A stretch of 64,000 nucleotides of DNA, taken from Streptomyces fodineus. Lineage in GTDB: Bacteria; Actinomycetota; Actinomycetes; Streptomycetales; Streptomycetaceae. Below the pieces are notes generated by a model. That model saw only the letters and a list, made by a program, of their open reading frames with translations. It did no database searches and was not told the origin of the DNA. Of the stretch, positions 24,420 to 33,184 are shown one piece after another. Position numbers and translations under genes: made by a program. Every line of letters begins with the position of its first letter. Within the stretch, counting starts at the first letter, position 1. The stretch covers positions 8,122,001 through 8,186,000 of the forward strand of contig NZ_CP017248.1 of the NCBI RefSeq assembly GCF_001735805.1. Reading direction: 5' to 3'.

Positions 24420-24999
24420 GCCGCCCCGCCTCCTCCACATCGCCTCCGCCACCAGCTAGCCGCCGCCCGGCCACTCACGCCACCGGGGGCGTCCGGACGG
24501 CCGACCACCGCCCGCGTGACGGTCACGCACGAGCGGCCAAGCCACCCGAGGCCCCCACCGACCGACCGGCCTCCGGCCTCCGGGGCGCGCTCCCACCGGG
24601 AGCCGGGACAGCACCCGGCCCCCCGTGCGCCCTGCGGGACGATTGCCTACGGCGGGGCGGCGTGCGGTCGTACTCCGAGGCGGGGCCGTGTGCGCTCGGA
24701 CCCGGAGCCGTGTCGATCCGGCCTTCCCACCGCCGGCCCCCCGAGTCGCTGGTGCCCTGGGTCGGCCAGGGGGCGGCGCGTGCTTAGGATCCGGCCCTCG
24801 TATGGTCGCGCCGGAGCCGAGGCGGCACCCCATGCTGCGGGCCGTGCCCACCCGTCCCGCCTTGCCGGGCGATTGCCCACGGCGGGGCGGCGTACGGTCG
24901 TACTCCGAGGCGGGGCCGTGTGTGCTCGCGCGTAAATCCGTGTCGGCTTCGCCCCAATCGGCTCGCTCAGTCGTCCGGTGCCGCCTAGGCTGGTCGGCC
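24420..24999. repeat. 580-bp gene-free stretch with a 59-bp direct duplication
   Basis: Bases 24640-24698 and 24870-24928 are near-identical (three mismatches by eye), 230 bp apart. Each begins CGATTGCC and includes GGTCGTACTCCGAGGCGGGG. The DNA between shows no convincing gene on either strand; open frames there have no ribosome site and no family resemblance. The last 20 bp hold the promoter of the SDR gene. Confidence 0.65.
24986..24991 (+). promoter_or_regulatory. Putative -10 box for leaderless SDR gene
   Basis: TAGGCT ends eight bases before GTG 25000 with no ribosome site, favouring that start over ATG 25012. Confidence 0.45.
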
Positions 25000-25842
25000 G
25001 TGTCCGCTGAGATGAGTCCCTTCTCCGGTGATCTACGGCGTGACCTGTTGCCGCTGCGGGGGAGGGTCGCGCTGGTCACCGGGGCCAGTCGGCGCGGTGG
25101 GATCGGGTGTGCCGTGGCGCGGCGGCTGGGGGCGTACGGGGCCAGTGTCTATGTGCACCATCATGTGCCGCACGACAGGGCGATGCCGTGGGGTGCCGAC
25201 AGCATCGAGGCGGTCGTCGGCTCCGTGCGTGAGGCGCTCGGGGAGCCAGGGGCGCGGGTCGTGGCGGGGGCCGGGGATCTGGCCGACCCGGCCGAACCGG
25301 GGCGGCTGATCGACGCCGTGGTGGGCGAGTTCGGGCGGCTGGACATCCTTGTCGCCAACCACGCCCTGAGCGGCTCGGGTGGCACTCTCGACGAGATCGA
25401 CGCCGAGATGCTCGACGCGCACTGGGCGGTTGACACCCGCTCGGTCCTGCTGCTCGTCCAGGCCTATGCCCGCTCGCGTGCCCGGCTACCGGAGGGCATT
25501 CCCGGCGGGCGGGTCGTGCTGATGACCTCCGGGCAGGATCTCGGCGGCGGCATGCCGGGCGAGATCGCGTACGCCCTCCAGAAGGGTGCCCTCGCCTCCG
25601 TCACCCGCTCCCTGGCCGGCGCGCTCGCCGGGCGGGGCATCACGGTGAACGCCGTCAACCCCGGCCCGGTGGACACCGGTTACGCCACCGGTGAGGTCCA
25701 CGCCGCCGTCGCCGCCCGGTTCCCCGGCGGACGCTGGGGCCTCCCCGACGACCCGGCGAGGCTCATCGCGTGGCTGGCCACCGACGAGGCCCGCTGGATC
25801 ACCGGGGAGGTCATCAACTCGGAAGGCGGGTTCCGGCGTTGA
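25000..25842 (+). CDS. Short-chain dehydrogenase/reductase
   Basis: Encodes 280 residues. VALVTGASRRGGIGCAVARRL is a variant of the TGxxxGxG cofactor motif, as in SDRs that accept NAD(P)H. LDILVANHA is the NxxG-equivalent strand. The catalytic region reads VVLMTSGQDLGGGMPGEIAYALQKGAL: the usual S...Y..sK tetrad is kept as Ser, then a Tyr-x3-Lys (YALQK). VNPGPVDTGYA and WITGEVINSEGGF close the fold. It oxidises or reduces an alcohol/carbonyl; the substrate is unknown. The gap from 25843 to 25892 is non-coding. Confidence 0.88.
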   Translation: MSAEMSPFSGDLRRDLLPLRGRVALVTGASRRGGIGCAVARRLGAYGASVYVHHHVPHDRAMPWGADSIEAVVGSVREALGEPGARVVAGAGDLADPAEPGRLIDAVVGEFGRLDILVANHALSGSGGTLDEIDAEMLDAHWAVDTRSVLLLVQAYARSRARLPEGIPGGRVVLMTSGQDLGGGMPGEIAYALQKGALASVTRSLAGALAGRGITVNAVNPGPVDTGYATGEVHAAVAARFPGGRWGLPDDPARLIAWLATDEARWITGEVINSEGGFRR

Positions 25843-25892
25843 GGGCGGATGGCATCACCTCGGGGAAGACCTCCCGGCGTTGACGAGAACGG

Positions 25893-27584
25893 TCAGAGCC
25901 GGGACAGCTCGTCCACCAGGTCGTCCAGCCCCAGGGAGCCCTGCGACAGCGCCGCCATGTGCCAGGCCTTCAGGTCGAACGCGTCGCCGTGCCGCTCGCG
26001 CGCCTTCTGTCGGCCCAGCAGCCACGCCCGCTCACCGAGCTTGTAGCCGATCGCCTGGCCCGGGATCGTCAGGTAGCGGGTCAGTTCGCTCTCCACGAAG
26101 TCCGCCGGCCGGCTGCTGTGCGCGCCGAAGAACTCCTGCGCCAGCTCCGGCGTCCACCGCTCACCGGGGTGGAACGGCGAGTCGGCGGGAATCTCCAGCT
26201 CCAGGTGCATGCCGATGTCCACGATCACCCGGGCCGCCCGCATCATCTGCGCGTCCAGATAGCCGAGCCGCTCCTCCGGGTCCGTCAGATAGCCCAGCTC
26301 GTCCATCAGCCGCTCCGCGTACAGCGCCCAGCCCTCCGCGTTGGCGCTGACGATGCCGACCGTCGCCTGGTAGCGGGAGAGGTCCTTGGCCACGTGCGCC
26401 CACTGCGCGAGCTGCAGGTGATGGCCGGGCACTCCCTCGTGGTACCAGGTCGACACCAGGTCGTAGGCCGGGAAGCGGGTCTGCCCCATCGTCGGCAGCC
26501 ATGTGCGGCCGGGCCGCGAGAAGTCCTCCGACGGGCCCGTGTAGTAGGGGGCGGCGGCACCGCCGGGCGGCGCGATGCGCGACTCCACCTTCCGCACCCG
26601 CTCGGCGAGTTCGAAGTGCGTGCCGTCCAGGTCCTCGATGGCCTTGTCCATCAGGCCCTGCAGCCACTCGCGGACCTCTTCCACACCCTCGATGTGCCGG
26701 CCGTGCTCGTCGAGGTGCGCGAGCGCCACCCACGGCGTCTCGGCGCCGGGCAGGATCTTCTCCGCCTCCTGCCTCATCGCGCCCAGGATCCGGTGGAACT
26801 CCGACCAGCCGTACGCGTACGCCTCGTCCAGGTCCAGGTCGGTGCCGTTGAAGTAGCGGGACCAGCGCGCGTACCGCTCGCGGCCCGCCGTGTTCGGGGC
26901 GCCCTCGATCGCCGGCGCGTACACGTCCCGCAGCCAGTCCCGCAGCTCCACCAGGGCGCCGCTCGCCGTGCGGGCCGCCTCGTCCAGCTCCGCACGCAGC
27001 GCCTCGGGCCCGGCGGCGACGAAGTCCTCGTACCAGCCGCGGCCCCGGCCGTCCGTGTCCGTCCACTCGGTGAGCTGCTCGATGTACGTCGCGGTCGGCC
27101 GGGGCGCCGCGAACAGCTTGCGGTCCAGGCCCAGTTGAAGCGACGCGCGATAGCCCGCGAGGGCGCCCGGCACCGCGCGCAGCCGCTCGGCTATCGCCGC
27201 CCAGTCCTCGTCCGTCTGCGACGGGGTGACCGTGAAGATGTCCCGCACCGAGTGGCCCGGGGTGCTCATGTTGCCGACCGCGCGCAGATGCTCGTCCGCC
27301 TCGTGCACGGCGAGCTCGGCGGTCAGCCGCTCGCGCAGCAGCCGTCCGCAGCGCCGCTCCACGTCACTGTCCGCACCGGGCTGCCGCTCCGCCTCGTCCA
27401 GCTTCGCGAGCGTGGTCCGGGCCAGCTCCGCGAGGGCTTCCTGGCCCGCGGGGGAGTAGTCGGGCAGCCGGCTCGAACTCTCCTTCACACCGAGGTAGGT
27501 ACCGGTGACCGGATCGAGGGCGATGAGTTCGTCGACGTACGCGTCGGCGACCTGCCGGGGCAGCGGGCTCTTGGTCTCAGACAT
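25893..27584 (-). CDS. DUF885 family zinc-peptidase-like protein
   Basis: Encodes 563 residues. The DUF885 signature TWYHEGVPGHHLQLAQ (HExxxGHH-like zinc motif) is near residue 380; GPSEDFSRPGRTWLPTMGQTRF precedes it and NAEGWALYAERLMDELG follows with the family Glu. GQAIGYKLGERAWLLGRQKARE near the C-terminus is also typical. Family members are M32/M3-like metallohydrolases of uncertain substrate, some acting on peptides. No signal peptide is seen, so it should be cytoplasmic. ATG 27584 is chosen; 27593 is the alternative. Confidence 0.9.
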   Translation of the reverse strand: MSETKSPLPRQVADAYVDELIALDPVTGTYLGVKESSSRLPDYSPAGQEALAELARTTLAKLDEAERQPGADSDVERRCGRLLRERLTAELAVHEADEHLRAVGNMSTPGHSVRDIFTVTPSQTDEDWAAIAERLRAVPGALAGYRASLQLGLDRKLFAAPRPTATYIEQLTEWTDTDGRGRGWYEDFVAAGPEALRAELDEAARTASGALVELRDWLRDVYAPAIEGAPNTAGRERYARWSRYFNGTDLDLDEAYAYGWSEFHRILGAMRQEAEKILPGAETPWVALAHLDEHGRHIEGVEEVREWLQGLMDKAIEDLDGTHFELAERVRKVESRIAPPGGAAAPYYTGPSEDFSRPGRTWLPTMGQTRFPAYDLVSTWYHEGVPGHHLQLAQWAHVAKDLSRYQATVGIVSANAEGWALYAERLMDELGYLTDPEERLGYLDAQMMRAARVIVDIGMHLELEIPADSPFHPGERWTPELAQEFFGAHSSRPADFVESELTRYLTIPGQAIGYKLGERAWLLGRQKARERHGDAFDLKAWHMAALSQGSLGLDDLVDELSRL

Positions 27585-27637
27585 GCGGCCCATCCTCGTA
27601 CGGCGAGGATCTCCGCGTCACCCACGTACGGGGGGAT

Positions 27638-28123
27638 TCAGCTCTGGGCGTGGCCGGGCGGCAGCAGCGGGCCGCAGTCCCACTGCTGGAAGATCAACCT
27701 GGTCTCCACCCGGGCCACCTCGCGCCGCGCGGTGAACTCGTCGAGAACCAGCCGCTGCAGATCGGCCATGTCCGCGACGGCCACATGCACCAGATAGTCG
27801 TCCGGGCCGGTCAGATGGAACACCGTCAGGGTCTCCGGCAGCGCCCGGATCCGCTCCACGAACGGTCCCACCAGCTCCCTCCGGTGCGGCCTGACCTGCA
27901 CCGACAGCAGCGCCTGGAGCCCGCGGCCGAGCTTGGCCGGATCGAGCCGCAGCTGATGGCCGAGGATCACGCCCGAGCGGCGCAGCCGGGTCACCCGGTC
28001 CAGACAGGTCGACGGCGCCACGCCCACCTGCGTGGCGAGATCCCGGTAGGTGGTCCGTGCGTCGTTCTGCAGGAGGCGAAGCAGCTGGAGATCCACCGGA
28101 TCCAGTACGACAGATTCGGCCAT
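27638..28123 (-). CDS. Lrp/AsnC-family regulator next to methionine gamma-lyase-like gene
   Basis: Encodes 161 residues: AsnC winged helix (DLQLLRLLQNDARTTYRDLATQVGVAPSTCLDRVTRLRRSGVI) and a RAM domain (LTVFHLTGPDDYLVHVAVADMADLQRLV). It is divergent from a PLP gamma-lyase-like gene with an inverted repeat between, the same pattern as the MdeR/MdeA pair of pseudomonads and BkdR-type systems. A role as activator or repressor of that gene, sensing an amino acid, is inferred. Start ATG 28123. Confidence 0.9.
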   Translation of the reverse strand: MAESVVLDPVDLQLLRLLQNDARTTYRDLATQVGVAPSTCLDRVTRLRRSGVILGHQLRLDPAKLGRGLQALLSVQVRPHRRELVGPFVERIRALPETLTVFHLTGPDDYLVHVAVADMADLQRLVLDEFTARREVARVETRLIFQQWDCGPLLPPGHAQS

Positions 28124-28153
28124 TGGTCGAACGTAGCACGGTGTTCGATTCCA

Positions 28154-28173
28154 GTGAACCGTTCGATGTTCAC
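28154..28173. promoter_or_regulatory. Candidate Lrp-type operator
   Basis: GTGAAC-N8-GTTCAC, a 20-bp inverted repeat, lies 30 bp from the regulator start codon and 10 bp before ATG 28184 of the divergent gene. A related GTTCG half-site is repeated nearby. It overlaps the earlier ATG (28166), which argues for the later start. Confidence 0.5.
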
Positions 28174-28183
28174 CCTTCCGCCC

Positions 28184-29401
28184 ATGGAGACAGCGAGCCC
28201 GGGTGCCTACGACGACGTACGCACCGCATCGAGAGCCCTGGCCACCGAGGCCGTGCACGCCGGCCGTGACGACCTCGCCCGCCAGGGCCTGCACGCCCCA
28301 CCGATCGACCTGTCCACCACCTACCCCTCCTACGACAGCCGCGGTGAGGCCGCCCGCATCGACGCCTTCGCCACCGACGGCGCCGACCCGGTCGGACCGC
28401 CGGTCTACGGCCGCCTCGGCAACCCGACGGTCGCCCGTTTCGAGACCGCCCTGGCCCGGCTGGAGGGCACCGAGTCCGCGGTCGCCTTCGCCAGCGGCAT
28501 GGCGGCCCTCAGCGCGGTCCTCCTCGCCCGCTCCGCGATGGGCCTGCGCCATGTCGTCGCGGTACGGCCCCTGTACGGCTGCAGCGACCACCTCCTCACC
28601 GCCGGGCTGCTCGGCACCGAGGTCACCTGGACCGACCCGGCCGGCATCACCGACGCGCTGCGCCCGGACACCGGCCTGGTGATGGTCGAGTCACCGGCCA
28701 ACCCGACCCTCGCCGAGCTCGACCTGCGGGCCGTCGCCCACGCCTGCGGTTCGGTACCGCTGCTCGCCGACAACACCTTCGCCACGCCCGTGCTGCAACG
28801 CCCGGCCGAGCACGGCGCCCGCATGGTGCTGCACAGCGCCACCAAGTACCTCGGCGGGCACGGCGACGTGCTGGCCGGAGTGGTCGCCTGCGACGAGGAG
28901 TTCGCGGGCCGGCTCCGGCAGATACGTTTCGCCACCGGCGGTGTGCTGCATCCGCTGGCGGGCTATCTCCTGCTGCGCGGGCTGTCCACCCTGCCGGTAC
29001 GGGTACGGGCCGCCTCCGCGAACGCCGCCGAACTGGCCGGCCGGCTCGCCGCCGACCCGCGCGTGGCCCGCGTCCACTACCCGCGGATCGGCGGCGCGAT
29101 GATCGCCTTCGAGGTGGACGGCGATCCGCACGAGGTCATCTCCCGGGTCCGGCTCGTCACCCCGGCGGTGAGCCTCGGCAGCGTCGACACGCTCATCCAG
29201 CACCCCGCCTCCATCAGCCACCGGATCGTCGACGCCGACGACCGGCGCGGTGCGGGTGTGAGCGATCGGTTGCTGCGGTTGTCGGTGGGGCTTGAGGACG
29301 TGGACGACCTGTGGGCCGATCTGGACCAGGCACTGGGGGAGCCGGCCCGGACGCCGGTGCCACTGCGGGAGCCGGTACCGCTGAGGGAAGCGGTGCGCTG
29401 A
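28184..29401 (+). CDS. Cys/Met-metabolism PLP enzyme (methionine gamma-lyase or cystathionine gamma-lyase type)
   Basis: Encodes 405 residues. PPVYGRLGNPTVARFETALARLEGTESAVAFASGMAAL is the cofactor-phosphate region; LVMVESPANPTLAELDL and VPLLADNTFATPVLQRP carry the Asp that holds the pyridine nitrogen; HSATKYLGGHGDVLAGVV gives the PLP lysine (K221). SVDTLIQHPASISHR and RLSVGLEDVDDLWADLDQAL are the C-terminal signatures. The family members cleave Met, homocysteine or cystathionine to release a thiol and a 2-oxo acid. The local Lrp-type regulator favours methionine catabolism. The C-tail after DLDQALGE is Pro-rich and repetitive. Confidence 0.88.
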   Translation: METASPGAYDDVRTASRALATEAVHAGRDDLARQGLHAPPIDLSTTYPSYDSRGEAARIDAFATDGADPVGPPVYGRLGNPTVARFETALARLEGTESAVAFASGMAALSAVLLARSAMGLRHVVAVRPLYGCSDHLLTAGLLGTEVTWTDPAGITDALRPDTGLVMVESPANPTLAELDLRAVAHACGSVPLLADNTFATPVLQRPAEHGARMVLHSATKYLGGHGDVLAGVVACDEEFAGRLRQIRFATGGVLHPLAGYLLLRGLSTLPVRVRAASANAAELAGRLAADPRVARVHYPRIGGAMIAFEVDGDPHEVISRVRLVTPAVSLGSVDTLIQHPASISHRIVDADDRRGAGVSDRLLRLSVGLEDVDDLWADLDQALGEPARTPVPLREPVPLREAVR

Positions 29402-29837
29402 GGCCGGCCGGGGGGGGTGCGCCCCGGATCGGCGCCGCCGGCCCCGGCCGTCGTGGCTGAGCGCCGTCGCACCGGACCCAGCCTGCGGCTGCATCGGAAG
29501 GCACACCGGCCTGGCCGCGGGCACTCCGGCCTGGCCGCGGGCACTCCGGCCTGGCTGCGGGTGCACCGGCCTGGCTGGGGGTGCACCGGCCTGGCTGGGG
29601 GCGCACGGGTCCGGCTGCGGGCGCGCCAGCCGGCGCGCCCGGCCGTGGCGGACCGCCGGCCGGGCCACGGGCCAGCCGCGCCGGGCCGTTGCCTGTGTGC
29701 CGGGCGTCGGTAGTGCCGTGCCGTGCCGCGCCGGGCCGTTGCCCGTGTGCCGCCGGGCGTCGGTAGTGCCACGCCGGGCCGGGCCGCCGCGCGCGTGACC
29801 GGTGTCGGTGCCGGCGGGCCTGCGTGCCTGACCGGCG
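29402..29837. repeat. 436-bp gene-free gap with tandem repeats
   Basis: Six head-to-tail 20-bp units of the type GCACTCCGGCCTGGCCGCGG occupy 29501-29620 with drift toward the 3' end. Two 42-45 bp copies of another element (CCGCGCCGGGCCGTTGCC through GGCGTCGGTAGTGCC) lie at 29676-29717 and 29726-29770. No gene or clear terminator can be supported here; the repeats are outside any reading frame I trust. Confidence 0.7.
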
Positions 29838-31286
29838 TCAGTCGCGCCGGGCGGGGTCGCCCAGACGGCGACGGTCCGTGTGGTGCGCTGCCCGGGAGGC
29901 GACCTGTGGGGAGTCCAGGCGGGCGGTGATGACCAGCGTGCCCTCCTCGATCTGGTAGTCCAGCGGCAGCCCGAGGCCCCGCATCGCGGCGACCATGCCG
30001 GTGTTGGACGCCTGGGTCACGGCGTAGACGCTCTCGCAGCCGGCCTCCACCGCCATCGCCACCAGCCGGCCGAGGAGCTCGCCGCCGATGCCCCGGTGCT
30101 GCCACTCGTCCTCGATCAGCAGCGCGACCTCGGTCTCGTCGCCGTCCCACAGCAGATGCCCGAGGCCGACGATGCGCCCGGAGGCGGTCTGCGCGGCCAG
30201 CGTCCGGCCGAAACGGGGGCTGAGCAGATGGTTCAGATAGCGGCCCGCGTCGCCGACCGGGCCGTGGTAGCGCATGCCGAGGGTGCGCGGCGAGCACCGC
30301 TCGTGCATCGCCTTGGCCGCGGTCAGGTCTCCGGTGTCGACCCGGCGGACGGTGATGTCGTTGCCCTCGGGCAGCGTCAGCACGTCCTTGCCGCGCGGGA
30401 TCCGCGGACCGAGCCGGTTGTCGAGGTCCACCAGCGCCCGGGCCCGGGCGAACTCGGTGGGGGTGAACGGCAGATACGGCCGCTCCACGGTGAGCACGCC
30501 GCCCTCCGGCGCCCGCAGCCGGATCACGGTGTCCTCCAGCACGCCCTCGACCGGCACCGGCTCCGGCCCGCGGCCCCCACCGGCCGGCGTCCCGGGCAGC
30601 GAGCGGATCGTGCACCGGCCCAGCAACTGGCGTAGCGCCAACGGTAGTTCGGCGGCGTCCAGCGCGGTGCGCGCAGCCAGGCGGAGCACTCGGGTGGGGG
30701 CGTCGACCAGGTCGTGGGCGTCGGCCCGCTCGATCCAGGTGGACTCGCCGCCGGCCAGCGAGACAGCCCGGGTGATCTCGACCGCCTCCAGCGCGCCCGG
30801 CGCCCGCAGGAGGAACTCGTCCACCGTGCCGTCGGCGAGCGGGTGCGTCTGGAGGCTCAGGATGTCGACGCGCCGCTCGGCCAGCGCCGTGCACAGCGCC
30901 GCCAGCGAGCCCGGCTCGTCCTTCACCGTCGTCCGCATCCGCCACAGCACACCGGTGCCGGCCACGTCGTCCGCGGTGCCGCCGGGCTGCTCCTGGGGCC
31001 CGGCCGACCGCGTCTCGGCGGTCGGCCGGGCGTCGGTATCACCGGCCGGCGGGGCGTGTCCGTGGCGGCGTGCCCACCAGATGTGGAAGCCGGCCGTCGC
31101 GGTCAGCACCAGCGCCGAGATCACCAGCAGGGCCGGACCGTCGGGGCCGTGCCCGATCAGGTTCGCCACTGCGTCGGCCACGGCCACGGCCGTGAACAGC
31201 GCGGCGAGTTCGACGACGTCCCGTCGCCAGTGGTGTACGGGGCGGCCGTGCTTCGCCCGGGTCACATCCGACATCTCTGTAGTCAT
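29838..31286 (-). CDS. Membrane-ACT-GNAT fusion protein
   Basis: Encodes 482 residues. Two predicted helices come first (VELAALFTAVAVADAVANLI; PALLVISALVLTATAGFHIWW). Around residues 113-180 an ACT-like regulatory domain reads RMRTTVKDEPGSLAALCTALAERRVDILSLQTHPLADGTVDEFLL, with the D-x-PGSLA turn that binds amino acids. From about residue 309 a GNAT acetyltransferase domain has EVALLIEDEWQHRGIGGELLGRLV (the Q/RxxGxG/A acetyl-CoA loop) and VYAVTQASNTGMVAAMRGLGL. A membrane-tethered acetyltransferase controlled by an amino acid is the inference. The acceptor is unknown; protein-lysine acetylation is one possibility. Confidence 0.85.
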   Translation of the reverse strand: MTTEMSDVTRAKHGRPVHHWRRDVVELAALFTAVAVADAVANLIGHGPDGPALLVISALVLTATAGFHIWWARRHGHAPPAGDTDARPTAETRSAGPQEQPGGTADDVAGTGVLWRMRTTVKDEPGSLAALCTALAERRVDILSLQTHPLADGTVDEFLLRAPGALEAVEITRAVSLAGGESTWIERADAHDLVDAPTRVLRLAARTALDAAELPLALRQLLGRCTIRSLPGTPAGGGRGPEPVPVEGVLEDTVIRLRAPEGGVLTVERPYLPFTPTEFARARALVDLDNRLGPRIPRGKDVLTLPEGNDITVRRVDTGDLTAAKAMHERCSPRTLGMRYHGPVGDAGRYLNHLLSPRFGRTLAAQTASGRIVGLGHLLWDGDETEVALLIEDEWQHRGIGGELLGRLVAMAVEAGCESVYAVTQASNTGMVAAMRGLGLPLDYQIEEGTLVITARLDSPQVASRAAHHTDRRRLGDPARRD

Positions 31287-31513
31287 GCAGCCACTGTGAA
31301 GGAAGGGTGTTGCGTGATCACGAACTGCTTGTGACCGATGGGTAAAGCATGCTCCGTCCGTTTTATTGCATTTTCTACGGCCGTCTGGCCCCGTGCCGCC
31401 CGGCCCCAGATCGTGGCGTTGCCGTCATCGAGTGGTCGCGTCATGTGAAAACCGTAGAGGCGACCACTGACAATTGGCCTGACCTGCGAAAAGGGCCGTA
31501 GCAGGGGGGGTGG

Positions 31514-33097
31514 CTACTGACCGACCCGGCCCGGCTGGAGGGTCTGCGTGAACAGCACGGTGCCGTCGTATTCGCGCAGCCGGACCGTCAGCTCGCCGCT
31601 GTCGCCGTCGATGTCGACCTCGCCGAAGAACTGGTAGCCCTGCGCCGGCGACACGTTGGGGGCGGTGGGCGCCTTGACGAACACCCGGTCCGGGCCGAAC
31701 GTGCCGTCCAGCGCGTTGGCCGGGAAGGCGCCCGCGTTGAGCGGTCCGGAGACGAACTCCCAGAACGGCTCGAAGTCCTTGAACGCGGCCCGCGAGGGGT
31801 CGTAGTGCTGGGCGGAGGTGTGGTGCACATCCGCCGTCAGCCACACCGTGCCCGTGATCCGCCGGTGCTTGATGAACCGCAGCAGCTCGGCGATCTGCAG
31901 CTCGCGGCCGAGGGGAGCGCCCGGGTCGCCCTGCGCGACCGCCTCGAAGTTCGGCCTGCCCTCGACCGGGTCGGGCACGACGAGCCCGAGCGGCATGTCG
32001 TTGGCGATCACCTTCCACACCGCGCGGGACTTGGCGAGCTCCCGCTTGAGCCACTCGAGCTGCTCGCGGCCGAGGATGCCGACCGGGTCCGTGGTCTGGT
32101 TGTCGGGGGAGTTCGCGTTGCGGTAGGTGCGCATGTCGAGCACGAACACGTCCAGCAGGGGGCCGTGGTTTACGACCCGGTAGATCCGGCCGTCGGGGCG
32201 CTCGCTGATCGTGGAGATCGGGAAGTACTCGGAGAACGCCTGCCGGGACCGCAGCGCCAGGTCGTCGAGCTTCGTGCCGGCCGGGTAGGGGGTGCCGGTG
32301 CCGATGACCTCGCCCGGGTACCAGTTGTTGCGCACCTCGTGGTCGTCCCACTGGATGATGTTGGGCACCTGGGCGTTGAACCGGCGCAGCGCCGAGTCCA
32401 GCAGGTTGTAGCGGAAGTTGCCGCGGTAGTCGTCCAGGGTGGTCGCGACGTGCGACTTCTCCTCGGTGGTGACGTTCCGGTAGACGCTGCCGTCGGGCAG
32501 GGTCGCGGTCGCCGCGATCGGGCCGTCGGCGTAGATGTTGTCGCCGCTGCACAGGAAGAAGTCCGGGTCGACCTTCGCCATCGCGTCGAAGATGCGGTAG
32601 CCGCCGATGGACTCGTTGATGCCCCAGCCCTGTCCGGCCAGGTCGCCCGACCACACGAACCGCACGCCCTGGCGTCGCCCGGCCGGCGCCGTACGGAAGG
32701 TGCCGGTGACCGGCTCGCTCGTGCGGCGCGGGTCGTCCGGGTCGGCGAGCAGCACACGGTAGTGGATCTGCTCACCCGAGGGCAGACCGCGCAGCCGAGT
32801 GGTGCCGGTGAAGTCCGTGCCGGAGCCCAGCAGCGGGCCGTGCCATCTGCGCGGGTCGCGGAACGACTCGGTGGCCGAGGTCTCCACGATCATCCGGGCC
32901 GCCCGGTCCGAACGCACCCACACCAGGCCGGAGTCGGTGGTCACGTCGCCCGCCTGTACACCCCAGCTCGCCTGGGGGCGTCCGGAGCGGGCGAACGCCG
33001 GGGCCGCGCCGAGGCCGGTCGGCAGGGTGAGGGCCGCGGAAGCGGCCAGGGAGCCGCGCAGAACGCTGCGGCGGCCAGGGAGCGGACGGTCTGACAT
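31514..33097 (-). CDS. PhoD-type alkaline phosphatase, Tat-exported
   Basis: Encodes 527 residues. The N-terminus GRRSVLRGSLAASAALTLP is a twin-arginine signal with an AFA-type cleavage site near residue 35. WGVQAGDVTTDSGLVWVRSD begins the PhoD N-domain. The metal-binding core has FVWSGDLAG, FFLCSGDNIYAD, IIQWDDHEVRNNW, NDMPLG and VWLTADVHHTSAQHYDP, all expected for the Ca/Fe phosphodiesterase-phosphatase fold. It is secreted and releases phosphate from phosphodiesters such as teichoic acids. A possible PhoP site lies upstream. The 31287-31513 gap downstream holds only AT-rich spacer. Confidence 0.92.
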   Translation of the reverse strand: MSDRPLPGRRSVLRGSLAASAALTLPTGLGAAPAFARSGRPQASWGVQAGDVTTDSGLVWVRSDRAARMIVETSATESFRDPRRWHGPLLGSGTDFTGTTRLRGLPSGEQIHYRVLLADPDDPRRTSEPVTGTFRTAPAGRRQGVRFVWSGDLAGQGWGINESIGGYRIFDAMAKVDPDFFLCSGDNIYADGPIAATATLPDGSVYRNVTTEEKSHVATTLDDYRGNFRYNLLDSALRRFNAQVPNIIQWDDHEVRNNWYPGEVIGTGTPYPAGTKLDDLALRSRQAFSEYFPISTISERPDGRIYRVVNHGPLLDVFVLDMRTYRNANSPDNQTTDPVGILGREQLEWLKRELAKSRAVWKVIANDMPLGLVVPDPVEGRPNFEAVAQGDPGAPLGRELQIAELLRFIKHRRITGTVWLTADVHHTSAQHYDPSRAAFKDFEPFWEFVSGPLNAGAFPANALDGTFGPDRVFVKAPTAPNVSPAQGYQFFGEVDIDGDSGELTVRLREYDGTVLFTQTLQPGRVGQ

Positions 33098-33162
33098 GGC
33101 TGCGCCTCCAGAAACGGGATCCGGTCAGTGTGCACAGCCACACCTACTGGGACCCTGCGGCG

Positions 33163-33184
33163 TGTGCGCAAACCCGAAGTGAAC
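33163..33184 (-). promoter_or_regulatory. Candidate PHO box for phoD
   Basis: On the minus strand GTTCACTTCGG (33184-33174) is followed by GTTTGCGCACA (33173-33163). The first unit agrees with the 11-nt Streptomyces PhoP direct-repeat consensus except at one position; the second matches only at its start. It lies about 66-87 bp ahead of the phoD start. Confidence 0.4.

Noticed and set aside
24453..25000. Upstream extension of the SDR gene to 24625
   Set aside because: The added residues are low-complexity and span the 59-bp repeats; a -10-like box lies right before GTG 25000.
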